Shown here: piece by piece, positions 29,645 to 38,198 of the stretch | Layout: each line of letters begins with the position of its first letter | Position numbering within the stretch: position 1 is the first letter of the stretch | Notes under the pieces: model-generated | The model's input: only the letters and a program-made list of their open reading frames with translations | What the model was told of the DNA's origin: nothing | Database searches by the model: none | Assembly: GCF_017876155.1 (NCBI RefSeq) | Contig: NZ_JAGINP010000002.1 | Span: forward strand, 124,001 to 188,000 | DNA: 64,000 bases | Reading direction: 5' to 3' | From: Azospirillum rugosum | GTDB lineage: Bacteria > Pseudomonadota > Alphaproteobacteria > Azospirillales > Azospirillaceae | Program-made: the position numbers and the translations under genes

Positions 29645-29674
29645 CCAACAAATGAACTTTCTTCCATTTGTTGG
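29645..29674. promoter_or_regulatory. palindromic operator between divergent transcription units
   Basis: A perfect 10-bp inverted repeat, CCAACAAATG (29645-29654) and CATTTGTTGG (29665-29674), has a 10-bp spacer and lies in an AT-rich island of the 298-bp gap between the reverse cassette and the terminase genes. The arms are spaced two helical turns apart, as expected for a dimeric regulator controlling the late or cassette promoter. Confidence 0.65.
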
Positions 29675-29835
29675 TAGTTCCGTCGCCAAAGAGCGACACT
29701 CGCCCCGCCCGAGCTGGTAGCGGCAACCGCGGCCAGCACGGCACCCGCACCCACACCCACGGGAACCGCCGACAGGCCGCGACAGAAGCCCGGACAGCGG
29801 CTTGCAGCCGCGCGCCGCGGGGGAAGGCTAGGCCC

Positions 29836-31089
29836 ATGGCAAAACGCACGACAGGCCGCGACAACGGCCGACTGAAACCGCCCGCCGCGACGCCGAACGG
29901 CACGCCCACGGAAGCGGGGGAAGGCGCGGCGCTGGCGTGCCCTGCCGTGGTGGCGAGCAACCCGCGAGCTGCGGCGATCTGGAGGGACACGGTTGCAGGC
30001 CTACCGCCTGGTCGGGGCGGGGCGGTCTTCAGCCGCATGCTCGGGGAGTACTGCCTCGCGGTTGCCCGTTCTGATGAAGCGGCGGAGCTGCTGCGCTCGG
30101 ACAACCCCGAGAAGACCAAGCTGATCGTCGCATCAGGCGCGAAGGGGGGAGGAGCCAAGCGCTCGCCCTTGCTGGACATCGTGCGCGAACAATCGGAGCT
30201 GGCGCGCAAGATCGCGGCGGACCTTGGGCTGATGGGAGGCCCCACCAACAGCGACGCGAATGGGGCTCAGCGGCCGATTGGGCAGCCCTACAATGGCTCA
30301 GCGCTTGGACGGAGGGGGGTAGCGCCTCGCAACGACCGTGGCGATAGCGGCGCGGCTGGCGGGCTCGCTGGGACCAGTCCGGGGGCCCCTGAGGGGGCAG
30401 AGCCCCGCAGTCGCGGCGGACGGCCGTTGCTTCTGCCCAGCCAGGGGGGGCAAAACCCGGTTTACACTTCCCCCGCGGGGGAAACGTTCGAAACGCAGGC
30501 CGATTTCGCCCGCCGACACGGCGTTTCCCGCCCCGCGGTTGGGAAGTGGAAGGAGCGCGGCTTCCTTGTCCTGCAAGGGGATAAGGTCGATGTCCGCGCG
30601 TCCGACGCGAACCTGAAGGCAAACGGCCTTGGCCGGTTCAAGGACGCCGACGAGGCGTTAACCGGGGCGGAAACCGGTGACGCCGGTTTACAGCCGGCCG
30701 GCGGGGGCGAGGTTTACACCGACGGCGCCGACCCCATCGACTTCGACACCGCCGCCGCCTTCCTCCAGAACCTGATGGAAGGCAAGTTCGCCACCGCCAT
30801 GGTGGCCGGGCAGGTCAAGGAGAACGCGCTGGCCGGCGTCCGGGTCCTGGAGTTCCTGAAGGCCGCCGGCTCCCTGATCGAGTTGGAAGCCGTCGAGAAG
30901 GTCTTCTTCGAGCAGGCCCGCGCGATCAGGAACGAATGGATGCAGTGGCCGGCAGATATCGGCCCCAGGCTGGCCGCCGAGCTGGGCCTTTCCGCCGAAA
31001 CGGTGACCGAGGCCCTGACACGCCATGTCCATCAAAAGCTCGCAGACATGGGCGAACCGGACCCCGAGTTCGCCGCAGAACCAGAATAA
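29836..31089 (+). CDS. terminase small subunit, P27-like plus Nu1-like HTH
   Basis: A 417-aa protein, much longer than typical small terminases. The N-terminal part (about 40-140) resembles P27-family small subunits: NPRAAAIWRDTVAGLP, then FSRMLGEYCLAVARSDEA and LLDIVREQSELARKIAADLG. After a glycine-rich linker, residues about 215-255 form a Nu1-type winged helix (FETQADFARRHGVSRPAVGK, then VDVRASD). The C-terminal third, with FDTAAAFLQNLMEGKFATAM and NEWMQWPADIGPRLAAELGL, matches Nu1-like subunits that partner GpA. ATG 29836 begins MAKRTTGRDNGRLK. It overlaps terL by 65 bp. Confidence 0.85.
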   Translation: MAKRTTGRDNGRLKPPAATPNGTPTEAGEGAALACPAVVASNPRAAAIWRDTVAGLPPGRGGAVFSRMLGEYCLAVARSDEAAELLRSDNPEKTKLIVASGAKGGGAKRSPLLDIVREQSELARKIAADLGLMGGPTNSDANGAQRPIGQPYNGSALGRRGVAPRNDRGDSGAAGGLAGTSPGAPEGAEPRSRGGRPLLLPSQGGQNPVYTSPAGETFETQADFARRHGVSRPAVGKWKERGFLVLQGDKVDVRASDANLKANGLGRFKDADEALTGAETGDAGLQPAGGGEVYTDGADPIDFDTAAAFLQNLMEGKFATAMVAGQVKENALAGVRVLEFLKAAGSLIELEAVEKVFFEQARAIRNEWMQWPADIGPRLAAELGLSAETVTEALTRHVHQKLADMGEPDPEFAAEPE

Positions 31090-33217
31090 GGAAGCCCGGC
31101 TCGGGCTGTCCTGGCGGCGCGGCCTCATGCCGCCGCCGCGCATTTCGGTTCCGGAGTGGAGTGATCGCTTCCGTCGCCACCCGGCCCACGATGGTGGCGG
31201 GAAATGGAAAACGGGAAAGCAGGAGGTTGCCCGCGGCCCGATGCTTGCGGTCACTGAACCCGGAGTGAAAATCATCGACTGCATGGTCGCGACGCAGCTC
31301 CTGAAATCGTCGCTCCTGCTGTCGGTGTTCGGTTACTTCGCGCATCTGGACCCTGGACCGATGATGTTGGTCCAGCCGAAGGACGAGGCAGCCGACGCCT
31401 TCTCGAAAGAGCGCATCACGCCGATGATTTCGGCCACGCCGGTGCTCCGGAAGCTGGTCGGAACCCGCAAGACACGGGCATCGGAAGAGACGATCGGGTT
31501 CAAGGCGTTCCCCGGTGGGTTTCTCGCCATCGTCGGCGCCGGCAGCCCGACCAACCTCGCGTCGCGGCCGATCCGGGTGGTGCTGTACGACGAGGTCGAC
31601 AAGTACGAGCCGACCAAGGAAGGCCCGGCAATCCAACTTGGCGATGAGCGCTTGGCGAAATACGAGACGAACAGTCTGTCGATTCGCGTGTGCTCGCCCA
31701 GCATTGAAGACAGCAGCACCATTGCGGCGGAGTATGCCAAGGGGGATCAGCGGCGGGCCTCGGTCGCCTGTCCCCACTGCGGACACCGGCAATTTCTCGA
31801 TTTTTTTCAGCACGTTCACTGGGAGAAGATCGAGAACGAGCGCGGCGAGGTGGTCGAACACAAGCATGGCACGGCCCGCATCTACTGCGAGGACTGCGGC
31901 GTCGGGTGGAGCGAAGGCGACCGCCTGACGGCGCTGGACAGCATTCGCTGGCACCAGTCTCGCCCGTTCAACTGCTGCGGCCACGGGCATTCGCCGCTGG
32001 ACGACTACGACCGCGCGTGGCGCCGCCGTAAGTCGGACGACGAGGCGCCCGATCCGGTCGCGCTGGTGTGGGACTGGTGGGAGGGGCCTCGGCACGCGGT
32101 CTACCGGGCGCGTTGCCCGCTCTGCGGCGGCTGGCCGGTGCCGAACGTCCAGGTCGGGTTTCAGGCCTCGAAGCTCTACAGCTCGTGGGGCCGGGACAAG
32201 CCGCCGGCCATCGCCAAGAAATGGCTCGATGCTCAGGGCAGCGACGAGATGCTCCAGGTCTTCTGGAACACGCAGCTCGCCATGCCCTACCGCCCCCGGA
32301 TCGGGCGGGACATCAAGCCGGACGCGCTGCTGGAGCGCCGCGAGGTGTGGCCGGCGGACGTGCCGGATGGTGTGGTCGTCATCACGGCGGGCGTGGACAC
32401 GCAGGATGACCGGCTTGAGGTCGAAATCGTCGGGTGGGGCCGCGGTGAGGAGTCGTGGTCCCTGGGCTATTTCGTGCTGGAGGGAGACCCAGCTTTCCAG
32501 GAGGTGTGGGACCGCCTGGACGAGTTGCTGTTAACGCCGCTTTACCGGGCGGACGGGCGCCCGTTCACCGTGGCGGCGGCCTGCGTCGACTCCGGCGGCC
32601 ACCGGACCCAGCATGTTTACAACTTCTGCCGGCCGCGCCGCACTCGCCGGGTGTGGGCGATCAAGGGCGACAGCAACGAGGGCGTGATCCGGTCGCCGGT
32701 GTGGCCGACCAGCAAGCCGACCCGCAAGCGCTCCGCCGACTACAAGCCGGTGATCGTCGGCACGAACGCGGCCAAGGACTCCATATCGGCCCGGCTGTCG
32801 CTGATGGCGCCGGGGCCGGGCTACATGCATTTCCCGGCCGAGCGGGACAAGGGCTACTTCGTCCAGCTCACCGGCGAGCGTCTCGTCCCTCGGCGCCGCA
32901 ATGGCCGGACCTTCCGGGTGTGGGAACCCAAGCGCGGCGTTGCCCACGAAGCGCTCGATTGCCGCGTCTACGCCTACGCCGCCTTGTGGGGCCTGATGAT
33001 GGAGCACGGTTTGGATCTGCAGCGTGAGGCCCGGAAGGTCGGCGCCGCTGAGGAAACCCGCGTGGTGCGGGCGGACACGCCCGAGGGCCAGCGGATCGCC
33101 GCGCAGAAGCAGGCGGAGGAAACCAAGCCGCCTCCACCGCCTCCACCGCCCAAGGAAAAGCCGAAGGGGCGGAAGGTGGCTCGCTCGCAATGGCTGAATT
33201 CGAGGATGGGCCGATGA
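31025..33217 (+). CDS. phage terminase large subunit, GpA family
   Basis: A 730-aa packaging motor of the lambda gpA type. The N-terminal ATPase part includes VTEPGVKIIDCMVATQLLKS (deviant Walker A region around ATQLLKSS), PGPMMLVQPKDEAADAFSKE and IRVVLYDEVDKYE (Walker B-like). A zinc-binding insert has CPHCGH and CEDCG, plus CPLCGG. The C-terminal endonuclease shows GVDTQDDRLEVEIVGWG, where the first Asp is the expected metal ligand, WAIKGDSNEG and EALDCRVYAYAAL. A proline stretch precedes a basic C-terminus. It would cut and package DNA into proheads together with the upstream small subunit. Confidence 0.93.
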   Translation: MSIKSSQTWANRTPSSPQNQNKEARLGLSWRRGLMPPPRISVPEWSDRFRRHPAHDGGGKWKTGKQEVARGPMLAVTEPGVKIIDCMVATQLLKSSLLLSVFGYFAHLDPGPMMLVQPKDEAADAFSKERITPMISATPVLRKLVGTRKTRASEETIGFKAFPGGFLAIVGAGSPTNLASRPIRVVLYDEVDKYEPTKEGPAIQLGDERLAKYETNSLSIRVCSPSIEDSSTIAAEYAKGDQRRASVACPHCGHRQFLDFFQHVHWEKIENERGEVVEHKHGTARIYCEDCGVGWSEGDRLTALDSIRWHQSRPFNCCGHGHSPLDDYDRAWRRRKSDDEAPDPVALVWDWWEGPRHAVYRARCPLCGGWPVPNVQVGFQASKLYSSWGRDKPPAIAKKWLDAQGSDEMLQVFWNTQLAMPYRPRIGRDIKPDALLERREVWPADVPDGVVVITAGVDTQDDRLEVEIVGWGRGEESWSLGYFVLEGDPAFQEVWDRLDELLLTPLYRADGRPFTVAAACVDSGGHRTQHVYNFCRPRRTRRVWAIKGDSNEGVIRSPVWPTSKPTRKRSADYKPVIVGTNAAKDSISARLSLMAPGPGYMHFPAERDKGYFVQLTGERLVPRRRNGRTFRVWEPKRGVAHEALDCRVYAYAALWGLMMEHGLDLQREARKVGAAEETRVVRADTPEGQRIAAQKQAEETKPPPPPPPPKEKPKGRKVARSQWLNSRMGR

Positions 33218-33438
33218 CCTGGACAGCAGCAGACCTTGCCGCCGTTGAGGACGCGATCCGCGAGCTTGCCGCCGGCGAGCGCGTGGTGACCGTGCGCTAC
33301 GCGGATGGAACCGAGAACACCTATGGGCAGGCCAACCTGTCCGACCTGCGCAAGCTCCGCCAGGAGATGCAGGGCGAAGTCGCTACCGCCGGGCGCACCT
33401 ACCGCGCCATCCGGATCACGCCGCGCTCGGGGTACTGA
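33214..33438 (+). CDS. gpW-family head-tail joining protein
   Basis: A 74-aa protein. The pattern LAAVEDAIRELAAGERVVTV, then YADGTENTY and ANLSDLRKLRQEM, matches lambda gpW, a small head completion protein between terminase and portal. Its ATG overlaps the terminase stop (ATGA). The position and size are exactly those of W in lambda-like modules. Confidence 0.88.
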   Translation: MTWTAADLAAVEDAIRELAAGERVVTVRYADGTENTYGQANLSDLRKLRQEMQGEVATAGRTYRAIRITPRSGY

Positions 33439-33440
33439 CC

Positions 33441-34997
33441 ATGAAAACCGCAAACGTCCGCGTCCGGCTCAAGGGGACGGAAACCTACCTGCCGACCGTG
33501 CCGGCCCGCCCCGGTTCCGCGGGCAAGATGCAGGCCTCCGGCGACGGCGCCACTCCCCAAGATGCGCCTCAACCGCACCAAGGGGCCTCGGTGACCAGGC
33601 GCATGGCGGGCTGGCGGCCGACCGGCGCCGGCCCGATCAGCGTCGTCCAGGGGGACCAGCCGGAACTCGTGCGTCGTTCGCGCGACTTGGCAAGGAACAA
33701 CCCTCAGGCTCGCCGCGCCCTGTCGCTGTATGGGACGCACATTGTCGGCACCGGCATGAAGCCGCGTTGGTTGACCGGCAACGCCTACCTGCGTGACGCG
33801 CTCCACGAGAAATGGGAGGAATGGGCGCCGTATGCCGATGCGGACGGCGTGCTGTGCGCCTACGGCATGCAGGCCCTGGCGGTCAACGAGATGGCCGAGG
33901 GTGGTGAAAGCTGGGGGCGCTTCCGCATGCGCCGCCGGTCTGACGGCCTGCCCGTGCCGCTCCAGGTGCAGCTCATTCCGGTTGAGCAGGTTCCGTTGAA
34001 CTACAGCCTGCCGAATGGGAACAACACGGTTGTCCAGGCCATCGAGCGGAACGCCATCGGGCAACGGGTGGCGGTGTGGATGTACCGGGCGCACCCCGGC
34101 GATCCTGTGCCGATGCGGGTCATGGACGGTTCCACCCTGGTCCGCGTGCCGTTCGGCGATGCGCTCCAGCTCTACAACGTCGCCCGCATCGGCCAGCTGC
34201 GCGGCCTGCCCTGGCTGGCGCCGTGCATGACGGTCCTACAGCAGGTGGGGATCTGGCAGGACGCGAGCGTCATGCGGAAGCAGATCCTTACGATGATGGT
34301 TGGGTTCGTCCGCAAGGTCGCCAATGGTGGCGTCAGCGCCGAGGAGTTGGCGCAGAAGTGGGGCGAAATCCAGGAGGAGATCGGCGACATGCCCGGCGTG
34401 TCGCTGGAACCCGGCACGCTCCAGTACCTCGACCTGGGCGAAGAGGTGCAGTTCACCAACTGGCAGGAGACCGCCGGAGCGGATGAAATCTTCCTGCGCA
34501 GCTCGTTCCAGGCGGTCGCCGCCGCCGCCGATCAGGTCTACGAGGAGCTGACCGGCGACTGGAAGAACACCAACGACCGGACCTACCGGGCCAACTTCGC
34601 CACCTTCAAGCGGCGGGCCCGCCAGTGGCAGTTCCATCTGCTCGCGCACCAGTTCGTCCGCCCGATCGTGCGGCGCTGGGTGGACGTCGCCGTGGGCAGC
34701 GGCGCCGTGAAGGTGCCCAAGTCGGTGCCCGACGCCGACCTTTACCGCGTCACCTACGTGCCCGAGCGCTGGGAGTACCTGAACCCGAAGCAGGACGTGG
34801 AGGCCGTCACGATGGAGATCGACAACGGCCTCACGGCGCGCTCGGTGGAAGTCGCGGCGCGCGGCGACGACGCGGAGGTGGTCGACGCGCTGCGCGCGGC
34901 CGATCAGCAGCGGGAACAGCGACTGAAGATCGCGCGGCAGCCCGCCACCAAGAAGCCCACCGAACCCGACCCAGCCGAGCAGGATCACCAGCCATGA
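33441..34997 (+). CDS. phage portal protein, lambda family
   Basis: A 518-aa protein with lambda gpB features: ELVRRSRDLARNNPQARRAL, GTHIVGTGMKPRW, MAEGGESWGRFRMRR, then RIGQLRGLPWLAPCM and a C-terminal QFVRPIVRRWVDVAV. It forms the dodecameric vertex ring through which DNA enters. It overlaps the S49 protease gene by ATGA. Confidence 0.93.
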   Translation: MKTANVRVRLKGTETYLPTVPARPGSAGKMQASGDGATPQDAPQPHQGASVTRRMAGWRPTGAGPISVVQGDQPELVRRSRDLARNNPQARRALSLYGTHIVGTGMKPRWLTGNAYLRDALHEKWEEWAPYADADGVLCAYGMQALAVNEMAEGGESWGRFRMRRRSDGLPVPLQVQLIPVEQVPLNYSLPNGNNTVVQAIERNAIGQRVAVWMYRAHPGDPVPMRVMDGSTLVRVPFGDALQLYNVARIGQLRGLPWLAPCMTVLQQVGIWQDASVMRKQILTMMVGFVRKVANGGVSAEELAQKWGEIQEEIGDMPGVSLEPGTLQYLDLGEEVQFTNWQETAGADEIFLRSSFQAVAAAADQVYEELTGDWKNTNDRTYRANFATFKRRARQWQFHLLAHQFVRPIVRRWVDVAVGSGAVKVPKSVPDADLYRVTYVPERWEYLNPKQDVEAVTMEIDNGLTARSVEVAARGDDAEVVDALRAADQQREQRLKIARQPATKKPTEPDPAEQDHQP

Positions 34998-36355
34998 GCC
35001 TTCGCCTTCCCGTCCGCTATCTGTCGTCGCTGCTCAACGCGCCGCAGATGATCGAGCCGGCCGCCGGTGCGGCGGTGTTGTCGGTTCTCGCTCCGAACGC
35101 CCGCCTGGACGGCTGGGACGGCGACGCCGACAACGACGCCCGCGAGTTCCGCGAGTATCAGGTGGTCAACGGGGTGGCGGTGATCCCGGTGATCGGCGAA
35201 CTGGTGCATCGGGGCGCCAGTCTCCGCCCGCTGTCCGGGATGTGCTCCTATCAGGCCATCGACGATGCCGTGGTGTCGGCGCTGAACGACGGCGGAATTC
35301 GGGAACTGGTCTTCGAGTACGACACGCCCGGCGGGCAGGCGGACGGCTGCCTCGACCTGTCGGAGCGGCTGCGCGGCTACCGCGGCGTCAAGCCGATGAC
35401 GGCGGTCATCAACGTGCGGGCCACCTCCGCCGGCATCGCCCTGGCGTCCTCCTGTGACAAGGTGTTCATCACCAAGAGCGGGTTCGCCGGCTCCATCGGA
35501 GTCGTGGCCTACCACACCGACATATCGAGGCTGCTGGACGAGAAGGGGGTGAAGATCACCTACCTCTATGCCGGCGCGCGCAAGATCGACGGAGCGCCCG
35601 AACTGCCGCTGTCCGACGAGGCGTTCGCCGAGTTCCAGAAGCGCATCGACCTGCAATACGACCGCTTTTGCGAGGTCGTGGCGGCCAACCGGGCGCACGC
35701 CGGGCTGACCGTGGACGCCGTTCGGGCGACCGAGGCGCGCATCTACCTGGGCGGGGAGGCGATCGACGCCGGCCTCGCTGACGGCTTTTCAACACTGGAG
35801 GATGTGATTTCCATGGCGGAAACGAGGACTTCCGTCCCCGGCGCGCGCCTGAGCGGCGCCAGCGGGGGCACCGAAACGAGCATGCAGGCCGGCGACGACA
35901 AGCCGTTCACGCCGTGCAAGGACTGCACGGACGATGCCGGCTGCAAGGGCAAGGGCGAATGCGCCAAGGCCAAGGCCGACGCTGAAGGCTCCAAGGCGGC
36001 CGACCCGGTCGCCATCGCCACGATGTGCCATCAGGCCGGCTACCCCGAACTGATCGCCGGCCTGATCGGCAAGGGATCGGTGACGGTGGGCATGGTCACC
36101 GCCGACATCGACCGCGCCAAGGCCATCGCCGACGCGGCGCAGAAGCTGGGCGCCTCCAACGATCTGGCCCGCAAGCTGATCGGCGAGGGCGTGTCGGAGA
36201 CCACGGCGCGGGCGCTGCTGACCGACGCCATGGCGTCGCGGGACGTCCACATCGACACCACCCGTCCCACCGGCGGCGCCACCGCGGCCGCCACCGCCGG
36301 CCCGGACTACCGGACCATCTACGGCCGCATGAACGGCATCAATCAGAAGGGGTAA
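34994..36355 (+). CDS. S49 prohead protease with C-terminal scaffold region
   Basis: A 453-aa protein like lambda gpC. The SppA-type S49 domain (about 55-270) shows VNGVAVIPVIGELVHRG, EYDTPGGQADGC, a catalytic Ser region INVRATSAGIALASSCDKVF and the Lys region SIGVVAYHTDISRLLDEKGV. After about residue 275, a Cys/Lys/Ala-rich and helical part would serve as scaffold (Nu3-like). It would cleave scaffold and portal during prohead maturation. It begins with an ATGA overlap with the portal gene. Confidence 0.9.
   Translation: MSLRLPVRYLSSLLNAPQMIEPAAGAAVLSVLAPNARLDGWDGDADNDAREFREYQVVNGVAVIPVIGELVHRGASLRPLSGMCSYQAIDDAVVSALNDGGIRELVFEYDTPGGQADGCLDLSERLRGYRGVKPMTAVINVRATSAGIALASSCDKVFITKSGFAGSIGVVAYHTDISRLLDEKGVKITYLYAGARKIDGAPELPLSDEAFAEFQKRIDLQYDRFCEVVAANRAHAGLTVDAVRATEARIYLGGEAIDAGLADGFSTLEDVISMAETRTSVPGARLSGASGGTETSMQAGDDKPFTPCKDCTDDAGCKGKGECAKAKADAEGSKAADPVAIATMCHQAGYPELIAGLIGKGSVTVGMVTADIDRAKAIADAAQKLGASNDLARKLIGEGVSETTARALLTDAMASRDVHIDTTRPTGGATAAATAGPDYRTIYGRMNGINQKG
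35813..36355 (+). CDS. possible internal scaffold product (Nu3-like)
   Basis: An in-frame ATG at 35813 inside the protease gene is preceded by GGAGG (35797-35801, 11 nt upstream). It would yield a 180-aa protein starting MAETRTSVPGARLSG and comprising only the helical scaffold part. In lambda, the Nu3 scaffold is made exactly this way from within gene C. The evidence here is the ribosome site and position at the domain boundary; it remains inference. Confidence 0.4.
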   Translation: MAETRTSVPGARLSGASGGTETSMQAGDDKPFTPCKDCTDDAGCKGKGECAKAKADAEGSKAADPVAIATMCHQAGYPELIAGLIGKGSVTVGMVTADIDRAKAIADAAQKLGASNDLARKLIGEGVSETTARALLTDAMASRDVHIDTTRPTGGATAAATAGPDYRTIYGRMNGINQKG

Positions 36356-36361
36356 TCGGCC

Positions 36362-37024
36362 ATGCCGGATATCATCATCGAGGGCGCCCGTCCCGGCGAG
36401 TTCCTCGTCTCGGAGGCGAACGGCTACCGCAGCCGTGAGCAGGTCATGCTCGCCAGTGGCGGTGTCTACGGGCCCGGCACCGTGCTCGGCCAGATCACGC
36501 ACGGCACCGCGACCGCGGCGCCCAAGGCGGGCAACGCCGGCAACGGCACGGTGGGCAGCATCACCGTCGGTTCCGGCGTTCAGCCGGGCGTCTACGTCGT
36601 CACGTTCCTGGAGCCGGCCACCAACGCGGGCGCCTTCCAGGTTGAGGATCCGGACGGCGAGAACATCGGCACCGGCGCGGTCGGCGCCGCCTTCTCCGGT
36701 GGCGGCCTGGGCTTCACGATCGCGGACGGCTCGAACGACTTCGGGGCTGGTGACCAGTTCAAGATCACCGTGGCGGCCGGCTCGCTCCACTACAAGCCCT
36801 GGAACCCGGCCAACACGGACGGTTCGGAAACCGCCATCGCCGTGCTGTACCGGGAGGTGGACGCCACCGCCGGCGCCAAGCGCGGCCTGATCATCGCCCG
36901 CGACGCCGAGGTGAACGCCAACTACCTCGCCTGGTTCACGGGCGCCACCGCCAACCAGATCGCCATGGGTGTCGCGCAGCTCGCCGAGCGCCGCGGGGCC
37001 AACGGCGGCATCATCGTTCGATAA
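36362..37024 (+). CDS. head decoration protein (gpD family) with inserted domain
   Basis: A 220-aa protein. The N-terminal (FLVSEANGYRSREQVMLASG) and C-terminal (KRGLIIARDAEVNANYLAWF) parts match the lambda gpD capsid-stabilising family. Between them (about 55-145) a beta-rich insert is present (VYVVTFLEPATNAGAFQVED, DFGAGDQFKITV), an add-on common in proteobacterial prophages that doubles the usual 110-aa size. It sits between scaffold and capsid genes as expected. Confidence 0.88.
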   Translation: MPDIIIEGARPGEFLVSEANGYRSREQVMLASGGVYGPGTVLGQITHGTATAAPKAGNAGNGTVGSITVGSGVQPGVYVVTFLEPATNAGAFQVEDPDGENIGTGAVGAAFSGGGLGFTIADGSNDFGAGDQFKITVAAGSLHYKPWNPANTDGSETAIAVLYREVDATAGAKRGLIIARDAEVNANYLAWFTGATANQIAMGVAQLAERRGANGGIIVR

Positions 37025-37035
37025 GGAGCAGCCCC

Positions 37036-38130
37036 ATGGGCATCAGCATTCCGCAGATCAGCATGCAGAACCTGTTCATCGGCCGGGCGTTCGACGTCAT
37101 GACGCTGACGACCGCGGTGAACAACGTTCCCTATACGCCGCAGTTCCTGGGCTCGCTGGGCGACGACCTGTTCCTGTCGGAAGGGGTCCGGACGACGGAC
37201 ATCGCCATCCAGGAAACCAACGGCAACCTGGAGGTCATCAAGACCAGCGAGCGCGGCGCGCCGGCCGAGCAGTCCACCAACCCCAAGCGCAACCTGCGCA
37301 AGGCGTCCACCGTCCGCATCGCCAAGCAGGCCCACGTCAACGCCGACGAGGTGCAGAACGCCTTGGGCGACGCCGCCCTGACTGGCACGCCGCAGCTCCA
37401 GACGTTGGAAGCCCTCATCAACGAGCGTGCGGAAGGCGCGTTCGGCCTGCGGGCGCAGGTCGAGCTGACGCACGAGTATCACCGCCTCGGCGGCATCAAG
37501 GGCGTGGTGCTCGATAAGGACGGTGCGGAGTTGTACGACTGGTACAACTTCTTCGGCATTTCGCCGCTGGCCGATCACACCACCAACTTCGGCGCGCTGA
37601 CGACCGACGGCGGTACGTTCGAGCAGGAATGCATGCAGCTTGTCCGCGAGATGACCACGGAACTCGAAGGGCTGCCCATCGTCAGCATGCAGCCGGTCGT
37701 GCTGTGCGGCGACAACTACTACGACCGCGTCTACACCAACAAGGAGGTCAAGGCGGCCCGCAAGAACCGCGACGCCGGGCGCGGCGGTGACGTGTTCGAG
37801 AAGAGCAAGGCGTTTTCCTCCTTCTCGTTCGGCGGCATCACCTTCGCGAACTACCGCGGCACCAAGGACGGCAAGGTCGGCATCGGCAAGGATGAGGGCC
37901 GCATGTTCCCGTTGGGGGTCAAGGGCCTGTTCCAGATGCTGTTCGGTCCGCCCGACCTGCTCGGCATGGCGAACTTCAAGGGCCTGCCGATCTACATGTA
38001 CATGCCTCCGGAGGAGCAGACCATCCGCCGGGCGACGGTGGAGGCGCAGTCCGATCCGCTGACCCTGTGCGTGCGCCCGCGCGCCCTGCGGCGCCTGAAG
38101 CACGAGGCCACGCCGGCCGATCCCGAGTAA
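37036..38130 (+). CDS. major capsid protein, lambda gpE family
   Basis: A 364-aa protein with the HK97-type fold of the lambda E family: LTTAVNNVPYTPQFLGSLG, RRKTST-like KRNLRKASTVRIAKQAH, QVELTHEYHRLGGIKGVVLD, then YNFFGI and VVLCGDNYYDRVYTNKEVKA. The C-terminal LVNxxxRP-like region is AQSDPLTLCVRPRALRRL. It forms the icosahedral shell. A terminator-like hairpin follows at 38151. Confidence 0.93.
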   Translation: MGISIPQISMQNLFIGRAFDVMTLTTAVNNVPYTPQFLGSLGDDLFLSEGVRTTDIAIQETNGNLEVIKTSERGAPAEQSTNPKRNLRKASTVRIAKQAHVNADEVQNALGDAALTGTPQLQTLEALINERAEGAFGLRAQVELTHEYHRLGGIKGVVLDKDGAELYDWYNFFGISPLADHTTNFGALTTDGGTFEQECMQLVREMTTELEGLPIVSMQPVVLCGDNYYDRVYTNKEVKAARKNRDAGRGGDVFEKSKAFSSFSFGGITFANYRGTKDGKVGIGKDEGRMFPLGVKGLFQMLFGPPDLLGMANFKGLPIYMYMPPEEQTIRRATVEAQSDPLTLCVRPRALRRLKHEATPADPE

Positions 38131-38150
38131 GGCCAGCAACACCTGACGAC

Positions 38151-38187
38151 GCGACGCGGGCGGCCATAGGGCCGCCCGTCGCGTTTC
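38151..38187 (+). terminator. terminator-like hairpin after capsid gene
   Basis: The stem GCGAC..GGGCGGC (from 38151) with GCCGCCCGTCGC (38171-38182), with a 2-nt bulge, is followed by GTTTCT. The T-tract lies 11 bp before ATG 38199. It may reduce transcription beyond the capsid gene. Confidence 0.55.
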
Positions 38188-38198
38188 TGGAGGCGCCC

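Noticed and set aside
31265-31330. Terminase inactivated by loss of the P-loop
   Set aside because: The GpA family normally has a deviant Walker A; the ATQLLKSS variant with other motifs intact does not indicate inactivation.
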